Below are positions 8,789-15,876 of a DNA stretch of 47,864 nucleotides, piece by piece. Below the pieces are notes generated by a model. The model was not told where the DNA came from. It ran no database searches and worked only from the letters and a program-made list of their open reading frames with translations. The stretch covers positions 1 through 47,864 of the forward strand of contig CAAGCF010000028.1 in the NCBI GenBank assembly GCA_900768265.1, read 5' to 3'. A program made the translations under genes and the position numbers. The stretch's first letter is position 1; each line of letters begins with the position of its first letter. This stretch comes from an uncultured Collinsella sp. (GTDB lineage Bacteria > Actinomycetota > Coriobacteriia > Coriobacteriales > Coriobacteriaceae).

Positions 8789-8824
8789 AACCACCCAAAG
8801 GCGTCTGCCCCCTTTGTGGTGGTT
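8789..8824. repeat. REP-like palindrome
   Basis: AACCACCCAAAGG pairs with CCTTTGTGGTGGTT around a short GTCTGCCC-containing centre. It resembles the palindromes at 9530-9560 and 11319-11357, which share the CCTTTG/CAAAGG arms. Confidence 0.6.
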
Positions 8825-8844
8825 CTGATGGCTGTTGGGCCGTA

Positions 8845-9174
8845 CTACAACGCTGCGGCGATTGCTTCAGCCACAAATTTGTTAAGCGATTCGCCCTTCT
8901 TTGCCGCCGCCAACGCTGCTTGCTTATGAAGTTCGGAACCCGTTCTCACGTTGAACGAACCCTTAAAAGCTCGTTCGGGTTCCTTGCCCTTCTCGGCGCA
9001 AAACTCAAGGTAATCATCGACGGCGTCGTGAAAGCACTGCTCCACTTCTTTGACCGTAGAGCCTTCAAACACAATTGCATCCCTAATGCCGGCAACCATT
9101 CCGGTTAACACATGTTGCTCGGCATCGAACTCGACCGGGGCAAAATAGCCCTTGTAAGCCAAAACGTTACTCAT
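8845..9174 (-). CDS. hicB: HicB-family antitoxin
   Basis: A 109-residue protein. The N-terminal half (VLAYKGYFAPVEFD ... GMVAGIRDAIVFEG ... EVEQCFHDAVDDYLEFC) is the degenerate RNase H-like HicB fold. The C-terminus (GSFNVRTGSELHKQAALAAA ... SLNKFVAEAIAAAL) is a ribbon-helix-helix DNA-binding segment. The antitoxin should neutralise HicA and repress the pair. ATG 9174 has GGAGG 5 bases upstream. It overlaps the 3' end of hicA by 8 bases, indicating translational coupling. The order toxin first, antitoxin second is usual for hicAB. Confidence 0.9.
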   Translation of the reverse strand: MSNVLAYKGYFAPVEFDAEQHVLTGMVAGIRDAIVFEGSTVKEVEQCFHDAVDDYLEFCAEKGKEPERAFKGSFNVRTGSELHKQAALAAAKKGESLNKFVAEAIAAAL

Positions 9175-9430
9175 GGCTACCTCCGACATCCTGTAGAAAT
9201 CGAACAATGTTTCGGATGGTCCCCGCCGTCAATTCGTCAGATGGATGAGGCGCGTGCATCACAAACATCCTACCGTCCGAAGGCCTGTAAAAGCGAATGC
9301 GCGATCCGGACGTCTTGCCTTTGTTGTCCATCTCAAAGCCATATGAGGCCATAACTTTAAGAAAGTCAGCGTATCTATACGTCGAAGGACAGCCAAGCAG
9401 TTGAGCGATAAGCTTATCGGTCCGAGTCAT
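9167..9430 (-). CDS. hicA: HicA-family mRNA interferase toxin
   Basis: An 87-residue protein with the HicA/YcfA double-stranded-RNA-binding-like fold. Residues ~18-60 (YADFLKVMASYGFEMDNKGKTSGSRIRFYR) lead to MHAPHPSDELTAGTIRNIVRFL, which carries the conserved histidine required for ribosome-independent mRNA cleavage in this family. It is slightly longer than many HicA proteins (~60-80). The start at 9430 (MTRTDKL) is preferred; upstream residues in the open frame do not fit the family. The first gene of the pair, it lies behind a palindromic operator candidate at 9446-9464. Confidence 0.9.
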   Translation of the reverse strand: MTRTDKLIAQLLGCPSTYRYADFLKVMASYGFEMDNKGKTSGSRIRFYRPSDGRMFVMHAPHPSDELTAGTIRNIVRFLQDVGGSHE

Positions 9431-9445
9431 CCCGCCCCACATTCT

Positions 9446-9464
9446 GCAACTATATTCTAGTTGC
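9446..9464. promoter_or_regulatory. Candidate hicAB operator palindrome
   Basis: GCAACTA and TAGTTGC form a perfect 7-bp inverted repeat with a 5-base AT centre, 15 bases upstream of hicA in AT-rich DNA. The ribbon-helix-helix domain of HicB is the likely binder. Confidence 0.6.
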
Positions 9465-9529
9465 GAATTATATCCAATGCAAGCATGCTTACTATAGAAC
9501 AAATGTACGTATAGAACAAGCGTTCGTAT

Positions 9530-9560
9530 CACCCAAAGGTGCCTGTCCACTTTGCGGTGG
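9530..9560. repeat. REP-like palindrome
   Basis: CACCCAAAGG and CTTTGCGGTG form an imperfect inverted repeat around a CCTGTCC-containing centre. It is 15 bases past the stop of the zinc-ribbon/YD gene and belongs to the same family as 11319-11357. Confidence 0.6.
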
Positions 9561-9575
9561 CTTGCGAGTGGGCTG

Positions 9576-11231
9576 CTACTTGATAAACGGGGTCAGCCTG
9601 GCCTCTAACGGATCGAGCTTGTACATGGTTGCAAAGCACTCACGACCATAATCGGAGTCATTGCTCCAGCTACCCTGGTCGACGTCGTACTCTGCATCCA
9701 GACGAATCCACTCCTCCGGCTTGTTCTTCTCGTGCTTGCTGCAGAAGTAGCGCTGGTACTCGACCTCGTGCTCAAACTCAAACTCGGCATCCGAACCGCG
9801 GCCGGCATACTCGTCGACCGACGTCAGGTTGCCGTGGTCGTCGTAGTAGAACTCCGCATAGCCGCCGCGCTCGGAATCGATCCTGTCGAGCTTGCCATCG
9901 CTGTACGAATAATCCACCGCGGCATACGAGTTCAGCGAGCCGTAGTCGTTGCCGTGCGAGTCATACGCCACAGGCGAGATACGCGAAATGTTGCCGTCCT
10001 TGTCATACTCGTAGCCAGCGGTGATCGTCCACCTGGTGCCCACGGTGTCGCCCTGACAGTCCAGCGTAAAGGACGTCACGCGATCCTTGTCGTATCCGTA
10101 CGAATACACGACCGTCCGAGGGTTGGCCGGGCTGGTATCGGTGTTGGTCACCATGTTGCCGCCCTGATAAATATACGTGCTCGCGCTCTCGCCGTAACCC
10201 GCATGGGTCGTCTTGTTGATCAAGTTTCCGTCTGCGTCGTAGGTAAACGTCGTGGTGCTCGACGAATCGCTAATGTCGGCATCGCAGTCGATGCGCGTGA
10301 CGTTACCGTCGGCGTCGTACGTAAACGTGTTGACGTTCTCGTAACCGCCCGCCAGATCTTCCTCAATCTCCGAAATGCGATGCGTCTCGTCATGTTCAAC
10401 GCTGTAGCTAACGCCGCCACCTTGCTTGACGGCAGACGTGTAGCCCGTGACGTAACCGTTCTCGTCACGCTCGATCTCGTAGATATCGCCGTACTGGTCC
10501 GATTTATCGGTGCCTTCATAGGACATCGGCAGCCACAGCTCGTCGAGCTGCGTATCCTTAATGCCGCTAACCTTCGTATCCTGCGGCAGCGCCAGCGTGG
10601 CGAGCTTCTTTTTGCCCGAAAGATCGACGCTTTTAAGGTTTTCGGCATTTTTGAGGTCGAGCTTCTCGATGTTGTCGCAGCCGTCCAGGTTAACGACGGT
10701 GACATTGCTCGCCGAGTTAAGCTCGACGGTCTTAAGGTCGCCGCAGCCCGAAAGGTCCAGGTTGACGAGTTTGTCGTCGCCATATTCCACACTGGTAACG
10801 TTGGGGAACACCTTGCCCAGGCCCTGCGTCGATATGATGCCGTCCAGCTCGACCGACGTCACCGCCTTGGCCTCGTCGCGTGAGATGCGGCCGTCACCGT
10901 TAGTGTCGTACTTGGTCGAGACAAGCGCACGCATGCCGCTGTCCGGGAAGGTTTTCTCATCGATTGGGGTGGTCGCGATCTGGGTGAAGTAGAACAGCGC
11001 TCCTCCGCCGACACCCGCCGCCACGGCAAGCACCGCGGCAAGGGCGATGAGGGGCTTCTTGGAACGTTTGCGCCGCGCGGGCTGCTGCACGGGCACGTAT
11101 TGCCCAGGAGCGGATGCGGCAGGCTGGGGTTGCCGCGTGGCCGCGACCTGGTCGGGTGCTACGGGCGCACCGCAGACGGGGCAAAAGAGGGCGTCGTCGA
11201 CAAGCGGCGTGCCACACGAGCGACAAAACAT
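9576..11231 (-). CDS. Zinc-ribbon membrane protein with EF-hand, leucine-rich and YD-repeat regions
   Basis: A 551-residue protein. Residues 1-20 form a zinc ribbon (FCRSCG ... FCPVCG). A Pro/Gln-rich linker and basic patch precede one membrane span at about residues 50-72. Next comes an EF-hand/dockerin-like loop (DTNGDGRISRDEA). Degenerate leucine-rich units follow (LDLSGCGDLKTVELN, LDLKNAENLKSVDLS). The second half holds RHS/YD-like repeats (YDADGNVTRI, YDADGNLINK, YEYDKDGNISRI, YYDDHGNLTSV). This suggests a cytoplasmic zinc ribbon and a large extracellular repeat region. ATG 11231 has AAAGGAG upstream; longer starts run into the cyclo-ligase region. Function unknown; surface attachment or sensing is plausible. 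Confidence 0.8.
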   Translation of the reverse strand: MFCRSCGTPLVDDALFCPVCGAPVAPDQVAATRQPQPAASAPGQYVPVQQPARRKRSKKPLIALAAVLAVAAGVGGGALFYFTQIATTPIDEKTFPDSGMRALVSTKYDTNGDGRISRDEAKAVTSVELDGIISTQGLGKVFPNVTSVEYGDDKLVNLDLSGCGDLKTVELNSASNVTVVNLDGCDNIEKLDLKNAENLKSVDLSGKKKLATLALPQDTKVSGIKDTQLDELWLPMSYEGTDKSDQYGDIYEIERDENGYVTGYTSAVKQGGGVSYSVEHDETHRISEIEEDLAGGYENVNTFTYDADGNVTRIDCDADISDSSSTTTFTYDADGNLINKTTHAGYGESASTYIYQGGNMVTNTDTSPANPRTVVYSYGYDKDRVTSFTLDCQGDTVGTRWTITAGYEYDKDGNISRISPVAYDSHGNDYGSLNSYAAVDYSYSDGKLDRIDSERGGYAEFYYDDHGNLTSVDEYAGRGSDAEFEFEHEVEYQRYFCSKHEKNKPEEWIRLDAEYDVDQGSWSNDSDYGRECFATMYKLDPLEARLTPFIK

Positions 11232-11289
11232 GGCGGGCTCCTTTCGGTTCATTCCTTCCACCATGAAGGTAAACCCAAAAATGCAACCC

Positions 11290-11303
11290 TTGTTGCGCAA
11301 CAA
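11290..11303. promoter_or_regulatory. Palindrome TTGTTGCGCAACAA upstream of the zinc-ribbon/YD gene
   Basis: A perfect 14-base palindrome about 60 bases upstream of the start at 11231. Its core TGTTGCGCAACA recurs at 38553-38564 and 47423-47434. Confidence 0.6.
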
Positions 11304-11318
11304 AGCCAAGCGGGAGCC

Positions 11319-11357
11319 AAACCGCCACAGAGGGGACAGGCACCTTTGTGGCGGTTT
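11319..11357. repeat. REP-like palindrome
   Basis: AAACCGCCACAGAGG pairs with CCTTTGTGGCGGTTT (one mismatch) around GGACAGGCA. It lies between divergent genes and carries the GGGGACAGG motif typical of this window's palindromes. Confidence 0.75.
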
Positions 11358-11362
11358 GGGGT

Positions 11363-11430
11363 GAATCCGTCGCGTTTGCCCAGATAAAACCTGCCAAAAT
11401 AAACCTGTCCCTGTTTGGTAGGTTTGGGAG
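11363..11430 (+). repeat. 68-bp dispersed repeat ending in a Shine-Dalgarno, copy 1
   Basis: This begins GAATCCGTCGCG, contains the inverted repeat AAACCTGCCAAA / TTTGGTAGGTTT around AACCTGTCCC, and ends GGGAG. The same sequence, with small gaps, is at 23201-23270 on the other strand, again ending in GGGAG just before a gene. A fragment is at 30941-30966. Confidence 0.85.
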
Positions 11431-11441
11431 ATGAGACTGGG

Positions 11442-12038
11442 ATGGATAAGGATGAGTTGCGGCGGGCGGTGATTGCTCGACGCGATGCGATTAATTTTGA
11501 TGTTCGGGCGGCGAAGTCTGCTGTTGTATGCGCGCGGCTTGTTGAGCTGATGGAGTCCAGTGGCGCTGCGGGCCAGCGCACCGTTGCCGTCTATGCCGCC
11601 ATGGGCTCCGAAGTCGACCCCGCCGCATTTGCCGCCGCGGCAGTCGCGCATGGCTGGCGCGTAGCCTATCCGTGCATGCTCTCGGCAAGCGACGCCGCCG
11701 CATGCGGCCAGCGCATGTGCATGCGAACGGTCGTTGCTGGCGACGCGGACGCGGCTCCGTTTATCGCTCATCCCACGCGGGCCTTCGCAGCCACGGACGT
11801 CGACAGCGACCGCTTCCCCATCGTGCCTGCCAAGGCTCTCGACATGATCATCGTGCCACTCGTAGCCTTCGACCGCGCCGGCGCGCGCCTGGGCTACGGC
11901 GGAGGCTGCTACGACCGCTACCTGTCCACGCTCTCGCCCGCATGCCAAATCGTCGGCATAGCCTTTGACGAACAGCGCGTCGACCACGTTCCCACCGACG
12001 CCCACGACCTGTCGCTGCCCAACATCATCAGCGCCTAA
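11442..12038 (+). CDS. fthC: 5-formyltetrahydrofolate cyclo-ligase
   Basis: A 198-residue protein of normal family length. It converts 5-formyl-THF to 5,10-methenyl-THF with ATP, recycling a storage folate. The hallmark GYGGGCYDRYL (about residues 155-165) is the ATP-binding signature, and an N-terminal KDELRRAVIARRDAI segment matches the family's K-x3-R pattern. FPIVPAKALDMIIVPLVAFD gives the conserved core. The ATG at 11442 is the family-consistent start; its Shine-Dalgarno GGGAG, about 11 bases upstream, is supplied by the dispersed repeat. Symbol by homology (also called ygfA or MTHFS). Stand-alone gene, convergent with the AbiEi-like gene. Confidence 0.92.
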   Translation: MDKDELRRAVIARRDAINFDVRAAKSAVVCARLVELMESSGAAGQRTVAVYAAMGSEVDPAAFAAAAVAHGWRVAYPCMLSASDAAACGQRMCMRTVVAGDADAAPFIAHPTRAFAATDVDSDRFPIVPAKALDMIIVPLVAFDRAGARLGYGGGCYDRYLSTLSPACQIVGIAFDEQRVDHVPTDAHDLSLPNIISA

Positions 12039-12066
12039 CGGCTGACACGCTGCACCCCACAAAAAT

Positions 12067-12232
12067 GAGCGTGGAAAATTTCCCACTTTGGGCCTATTCG
12101 GGGGCAAAAAACGGGAGATTATCCACGCTCATTATTCAAACGTCCGATAATCCACGCTCGTGTGTCCGAAAATCCACGCTCAACCAAATCGCGTCTAAAT
12201 TCCCGCGCTCATCCGTCCGGATTTTCACGCTC
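12067..12232. repeat. GAGCGTGGA/TCCACGCTC array, locus 2
   Basis: One GAGCGTGG unit at 12067 pairs with the first of five inverted units. These start at 12122, 12151, 12173, 12202 (degenerate CCCGCGCTC) and 12224 (TTCACGCTC), a spacing of 29, 22, 29, 22. The array fills the gap between the convergent fthC and AbiEi-like genes. Confidence 0.85.
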
Positions 12233-12258
12233 GTGCAGCCTAACGCCCTGCAACCGTC

Positions 12259-13221
12259 TCAGCAGGCACGCGGCACGCCGGCAACCTTGAGCTTGCGATC
12301 GAGCTTTGTCGGATCCCTTAGGTCATCCCAGCACAAGCGGACAATCTTACAGTTATCGAGCATCGAAAGCCTCGACTCGCGCTGGCGCTCGTCAAATTGC
12401 GCCTTTGCGAGCTTGCCCTCCTCCGCCGCCTTCTCGCTTTTAACGAATCCGTCGAACTCCCCAATAATCAACCGGTCACCCACGCGCCACAAATAGTCAA
12501 CGCGATACGGCCTTCCCGGCTCAACCGGATCGAACAGCTCAACTTGCAGCTCCGGAACCTGCCAGCCGCGTTCGATCATCAGCGCCCGCGCCTTGGACTC
12601 GCCGCCGCTTTCCGACAGGCCGTCGGCACACCGTGCAACTCTGCGCGCCGTCACAACACCGCGGCGATTCAAGCCGAGCTTGTTAACTGCCTCAATGAGA
12701 TGTTCCTTCGACAAAAGCTGCTCATGGAGCACCGAGTCCGCAATGATCAGCCCTTCGACAAACGATGCATCGACCAGGCAATCCGCAATCGTTTGATCGA
12801 TATCGGTCACGGCAATATCCATCTCGCTGGCCCGTGTTCGATAAGCATACCGATGGCGAACGACCTGAGAGCCTGGCGTCGTCGATTGCGCCGGCGCCAC
12901 GGCGATATGGATGTGCGTCAAATTGGCATGCGAAACCGAGAGGCCATAGATAACAGCCGCCGTATAGGAGCAAAACGTCCAGTCGGGGTGCTTTTGCGCA
13001 AGCGCCCGCACCCGATGCAGATAACGCTGCCGAAACTTGAGCTCGGACCAGTATTCCGAACGCGTATACAGTCCCGGCATGACCACTTCGAGACTTCCCG
13101 CCGCCACCCGCCGCTCAATCTGCTTTGCCTCCGCCGCCGTGCGCGCGTACACGCAGCTCATCTGCTGTTCACATGCTTCAATGTGACTTGTAAGCCTTTG
13201 ATTCGCCGTCATGTTTCCCAT
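12259..13221 (-). CDS. AbiEi-like N-terminal / DUF559-like nuclease-fold protein
   Basis: A 320-residue protein. The N-terminus (SCVYARTAAEAKQIERRVAAGSLEVVMPGLYTR) is a winged-helix region like the AbiEi antitoxin domain found in many actinobacterial proteins. The C-terminal ~110 residues resemble a DUF559/Vsr-type PD-(D/E)xK fold: ESKARALM, then YRVDYLWRVGDRLIIGEFDG with candidate Asp and Glu ligands, ending in KIVRLCWDD. GGGAGG lies 4 bases before the ATG at 13221; an in-frame ATG three codons later is also possible. No AbiEii toxin is adjacent, so a classic type IV toxin-antitoxin role is not supported. The gene is bracketed by two related repeat arrays. Confidence 0.75.
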   Translation of the reverse strand: MGNMTANQRLTSHIEACEQQMSCVYARTAAEAKQIERRVAAGSLEVVMPGLYTRSEYWSELKFRQRYLHRVRALAQKHPDWTFCSYTAAVIYGLSVSHANLTHIHIAVAPAQSTTPGSQVVRHRYAYRTRASEMDIAVTDIDQTIADCLVDASFVEGLIIADSVLHEQLLSKEHLIEAVNKLGLNRRGVVTARRVARCADGLSESGGESKARALMIERGWQVPELQVELFDPVEPGRPYRVDYLWRVGDRLIIGEFDGFVKSEKAAEEGKLAKAQFDERQRESRLSMLDNCKIVRLCWDDLRDPTKLDRKLKVAGVPRAC

Positions 13222-13517
13222 GTCGCCTCCCAACTCTTGGAACGGCGCAAACGTACCAGACGGTTTCATGCGAAGTCTGACCAAATGCTGTCCAGCAGCT
13301 GACCAAATGCTTGACGGTTTTGGACGTTTTAGCTTAATGGCTTATATCTGCAGGTAGAAGCCTTGCCAAGAGGTCCCTGTCTCCACATTTTTATGCCTCA
13401 AAAGCCGTCGATTTCATTAAAAGACAATATGCTGTGGCTCGAAACTACCTAGTTTGCGATGTAATCCGTATGCATTCGACGCGTGGTGCTGCCGCCTACG
13501 ACAGCCGCAGAAAAATC
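13222..13517. other. Intergenic region with tandem TGACCAAATGCT
   Basis: TGACCAAATGCT occurs at 13278-13289 and TGACCAAATGCT again at 13300-13311, 22 bases apart, upstream of the AbiEi-like gene. Further on, a ggtccctgtctccacA-type sequence near 13372-13388 is the reverse complement of one near 44035-44050. No gene was seen. Confidence 0.5.
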
Positions 13518-13610
13518 GAGCGTGGAAAATCTCCCACTTTGGGCCTGTTCCTCGACCGAAAGTGAGAGATTATCCACGCTCATTCAAATAGCGTCCGATT
13601 ATCCACGCTC
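13518..13610. repeat. GAGCGTGGA/TCCACGCTC array, locus 3
   Basis: GAGCGTGG at 13518 pairs with TCCACGCTC at 13573; a second unit follows at 13602 (spacing 29). Its first ~70 bases closely match locus 2, including the central CCCACTTTGGGCCT. It lies directly after the metA stop. Confidence 0.85.
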
Positions 13611-13653
13611 GTCGCGCGGCGGCTACGGCGGCAGTCACGGCCGCAGCCGTAGC

Positions 13654-14580
13654 CTAGTGCTCCTCGCCGGCGCGGGCCAGGTCGTAGGGCGTGGTCTGGT
13701 AGACGTAGTAGTTGAGCCAGTTGGTGTAGAGCAGCTGAGCTTGGCTGCGCCAGACGTTGCGCGGCTCGGCGGTGGGGTCGTCGCCCGGGAAGTAATGCGC
13801 CGGCACCTCCGGGTTGAGCCCGCGCTTCACGTCGCGCTCGTACTCCAGGCGCAGCGTGTCGGTATCGTACTCGGGGTGGCCAAATACAAAGAAGCGGCGG
13901 CTGTCGGTCGACTTGACGATGTACAGGCCCACCTCGTCAGACACGGCCACGACCTCAAGCTGCGGCTCGGCCTCCACGTCCTCGCGGCGCACGTCGGTGT
14001 TGCGCGAATGCACGGCATAGAAACGGTCATCGAAGCCGCGGACCAGCGGGCTTTGCGGCTTCACCAGATAATGCTCGAACACGCCGCTCGCCTTTGCCGG
14101 CAGGTCGTGCTTCTGAATACCGTAGTGGTGGTACAGGCCGGCCTGCGCACCCCAACAAATGTGCAGCGTAGAGTGCACGTGCATGGTAGACCAGTCCATG
14201 ATCTGGCAGAGCTCGGGCCAGTAGTCGACCTCTTCGAACGGCATCTGCTCCACCGGCGCGCCCGTGATGATCAGGCCGTCGTAGTGGATGTCGCGGATGT
14301 CATCGAACGTGCGGTAGAACGTCTCCAGGTGGCCGGCGCTTACGTGCGTGGCCTCGTGCGTTTTAGTGCGCAGCAGATCCACCTCCACCTGCAGCGGCGT
14401 GTTGGAGAGTTTGCGCATGATCTGCGTCTCGGTGGCGATTTTGGTAGGCATGAGGTTGAGGATGAGCACGCGCAGCGGACGGATGTCCTGGTGCAGCGCG
14501 CGGTACTCGGTCATGACAAAGATGTTCTCGCTCTCGAGCTGCGCGGCGGCAGGGAGGGCGTCGGGAATGCGAATGGGCAT
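13654..14580 (-). CDS. metA: Homoserine O-acetyltransferase (MetA family)
   Basis: A 308-residue protein of the MetA glutamine-amidotransferase-like family, which activates homoserine for methionine synthesis. Cys142 in HICWGAQAGLYHHYG is the nucleophile, and His235/Glu237 in FVFGHPEYD complete the triad at the standard numbering. Residue 111 is Glu (GAPVEQMPFEEV). In characterised MetA enzymes Glu111 goes with acetyl-CoA use and Gly with succinyl-CoA, so acetyltransferase is predicted. AAGGAG precedes ATG 14580. No other methionine genes adjoin it, and no S-box-like leader was noticed. The assignment is strong; the acyl preference is inference from one residue. Confidence 0.95.
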   Translation of the reverse strand: MPIRIPDALPAAAQLESENIFVMTEYRALHQDIRPLRVLILNLMPTKIATETQIMRKLSNTPLQVEVDLLRTKTHEATHVSAGHLETFYRTFDDIRDIHYDGLIITGAPVEQMPFEEVDYWPELCQIMDWSTMHVHSTLHICWGAQAGLYHHYGIQKHDLPAKASGVFEHYLVKPQSPLVRGFDDRFYAVHSRNTDVRREDVEAEPQLEVVAVSDEVGLYIVKSTDSRRFFVFGHPEYDTDTLRLEYERDVKRGLNPEVPAHYFPGDDPTAEPRNVWRSQAQLLYTNWLNYYVYQTTPYDLARAGEEH

Positions 14581-14683
14581 GGATGCTCCTTACGAGTCAG
14601 TTGCAGTTATGGTACAACGAGCGGCCCCATCCGCGCGAGCACATCGCCCAGCGATGCCGTCAGCGGCCCAAATCACTCCAAAA

Positions 14684-14714
14684 GTAGAGATTAAGGCATG
14701 TCCCAAAAATCTAC
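14684..14714. repeat. 31-bp palindromic repeat
   Basis: The reverse complement of this segment matches the terminator core at 8622-8652 in 27 of 31 bases. It lies between the divergent metA and dehydrogenase genes, where a terminator would have no obvious job. Confidence 0.6.
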
Positions 14715-14748
14715 GGCGCTTTAGCCTAGCAAAGTGGCAGCAGGACGC

Positions 14749-14754
14749 TACAAT
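14749..14754 (+). promoter_or_regulatory. Candidate -10 box of the dehydrogenase gene
   Basis: TACAAT is 37 bases before the ATG. Only a weak -35 candidate (TAGCAA, 14727-14732) is present. Confidence 0.45.
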
Positions 14755-14791
14755 GGTTCGACGCGAAAAACTCGGCCGAAAGGATACATAT

Positions 14792-15769
14792 ATGTACCAG
14801 ACGCGTAAGATCGGTGTGGTCGGCCAGGGCCACGTAGGAGCACATGTCGCCAACAGCCTGCTCATGCAGGGCATTGCCGATGAGCTGTACCTGTGCGATA
14901 TCAACGAGGCCAAGGTGACGTCCGAGGTCCAGGACCTGCGCGATTCCCTTTCGTTTGTCCCGTATAACACCAAAATCGTCAACTGCTACGACCACTACGA
15001 GGAGCTGGCTTGCTGCGACGTCATCGTCAACGCCGCCGGCAAGGTCGCGCTGGCCGCCGGCAACCGCGACGGCGAGCTGTTCTTTACCACCGACGCCGCC
15101 CGCACCTTTGCCAAGCGCATCGTCGACGCCGGCTTCGACGGCATCTTCGTAAGCATCTCCAACCCCTGCGACGTCGTGTGCACCGAGCTGTGGCACCTGA
15201 CCGGCTACGATCCCAAGAAGATCATCGGCTCGGGCTGCGGTCTGGACTCCGCCCGCCTGCGCACCGAGATCTCCAAGAAGGTCGGCGTGAGCCCCAAGTC
15301 CATCGACGCCTACATGATCGGCGAGCACGGCTTTAGCCAGCTGGCCGCCTTTAAGGCCGCGACCATCGCCGGCAAGAGCCTCAACGAGCTTCAGGCCGAG
15401 AACCCCGACAAGTACGCCTTTGACCACATGGAGGTCGAGGAGCTCGCGCGCAAGGGCGGCTATGTGACCTACCAGGGCAAACAGTGCACCGAGTACGCCG
15501 TCGCCAACTCCGCCGCGCGCGTCTGCGCTGCCGTTCTGCACAACGAGCACGCTGTGCTTTCCGCCTCCACGCTCATGACCGGCCAGTATGGTGAGGAGGG
15601 CATCTTCACCTCCCTGCCGTGCGTGATCGGTGCCGAGGGCGTCGAGGAGGTCTACACGCTCGACCTTTCCGAGCACGAGCTCGAGGGCTTCCACAAGAGC
15701 TGCCAGCACATCCGCGACAACATCGCCCAGCTCGACTGGTGGGATGCCGAGGCCTACGACGCAAAGTAG
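14792..15769 (+). CDS. L-lactate / L-2-hydroxyacid dehydrogenase
   Basis: A 325-residue member of the LDH/MDH family. GQGHVG (residues 11-16) is the NAD-binding glycine motif. SISNPCDV and GSGCGLDSARLR carry the conserved Asn and the substrate-binding Arg. IGEHG contains the catalytic His. The loop that sets specificity (after NAAGKVALAAGNRDGE) is not the usual lactate (Q) or malate (R) form and looks more like L-2-hydroxyisocaproate dehydrogenases, so a branched or larger 2-oxoacid may be used. AAGGA lies 8-9 bases upstream of the ATG at 14792. A strong terminator follows, so it is monocistronic. A fermentative NADH-reoxidising role is likely. Confidence 0.9.
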   Translation: MYQTRKIGVVGQGHVGAHVANSLLMQGIADELYLCDINEAKVTSEVQDLRDSLSFVPYNTKIVNCYDHYEELACCDVIVNAAGKVALAAGNRDGELFFTTDAARTFAKRIVDAGFDGIFVSISNPCDVVCTELWHLTGYDPKKIIGSGCGLDSARLRTEISKKVGVSPKSIDAYMIGEHGFSQLAAFKAATIAGKSLNELQAENPDKYAFDHMEVEELARKGGYVTYQGKQCTEYAVANSAARVCAAVLHNEHAVLSASTLMTGQYGEEGIFTSLPCVIGAEGVEEVYTLDLSEHELEGFHKSCQHIRDNIAQLDWWDAEAYDAK

Positions 15770-15811
15770 GCCGCTGGTTGCCGCAACCTTGCGAATCTAA
15801 GCGCAACACCA

Positions 15812-15852
15812 AGCGGGCCGCACCGGAAATCCCCGGCGCGGCCCGCTTTTTT
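15812..15852 (+). terminator. Rho-independent terminator of the dehydrogenase gene
   Basis: The GC-rich stem AGCGGGCCGC / GCGGCCCGCT with a short inner CCGG/CCGG stem is followed by TTTTTT, 43 bases after the stop. Confidence 0.92.
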
Positions 15853-15876
15853 GGCTCACGCAGTGCCCTTGCGAAT

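Noticed and set aside
11232..12107. Long N-terminal extension of the zinc-ribbon/YD protein
   Set aside because: It runs antisense to fthC and through repeats; AAAGGAG and the zinc ribbon fix the start at 11231.
12067..12232. Possible CRISPR array
   Set aside because: Units are only ~9-21 bases, degenerate, in both orientations, and alternate between two spacings. No cas genes are nearby.
12259..13221. Complete AbiE type IV toxin-antitoxin pair
   Set aside because: Only the AbiEi-like N-terminal fold is present; no AbiEii nucleotidyltransferase lies next to it.
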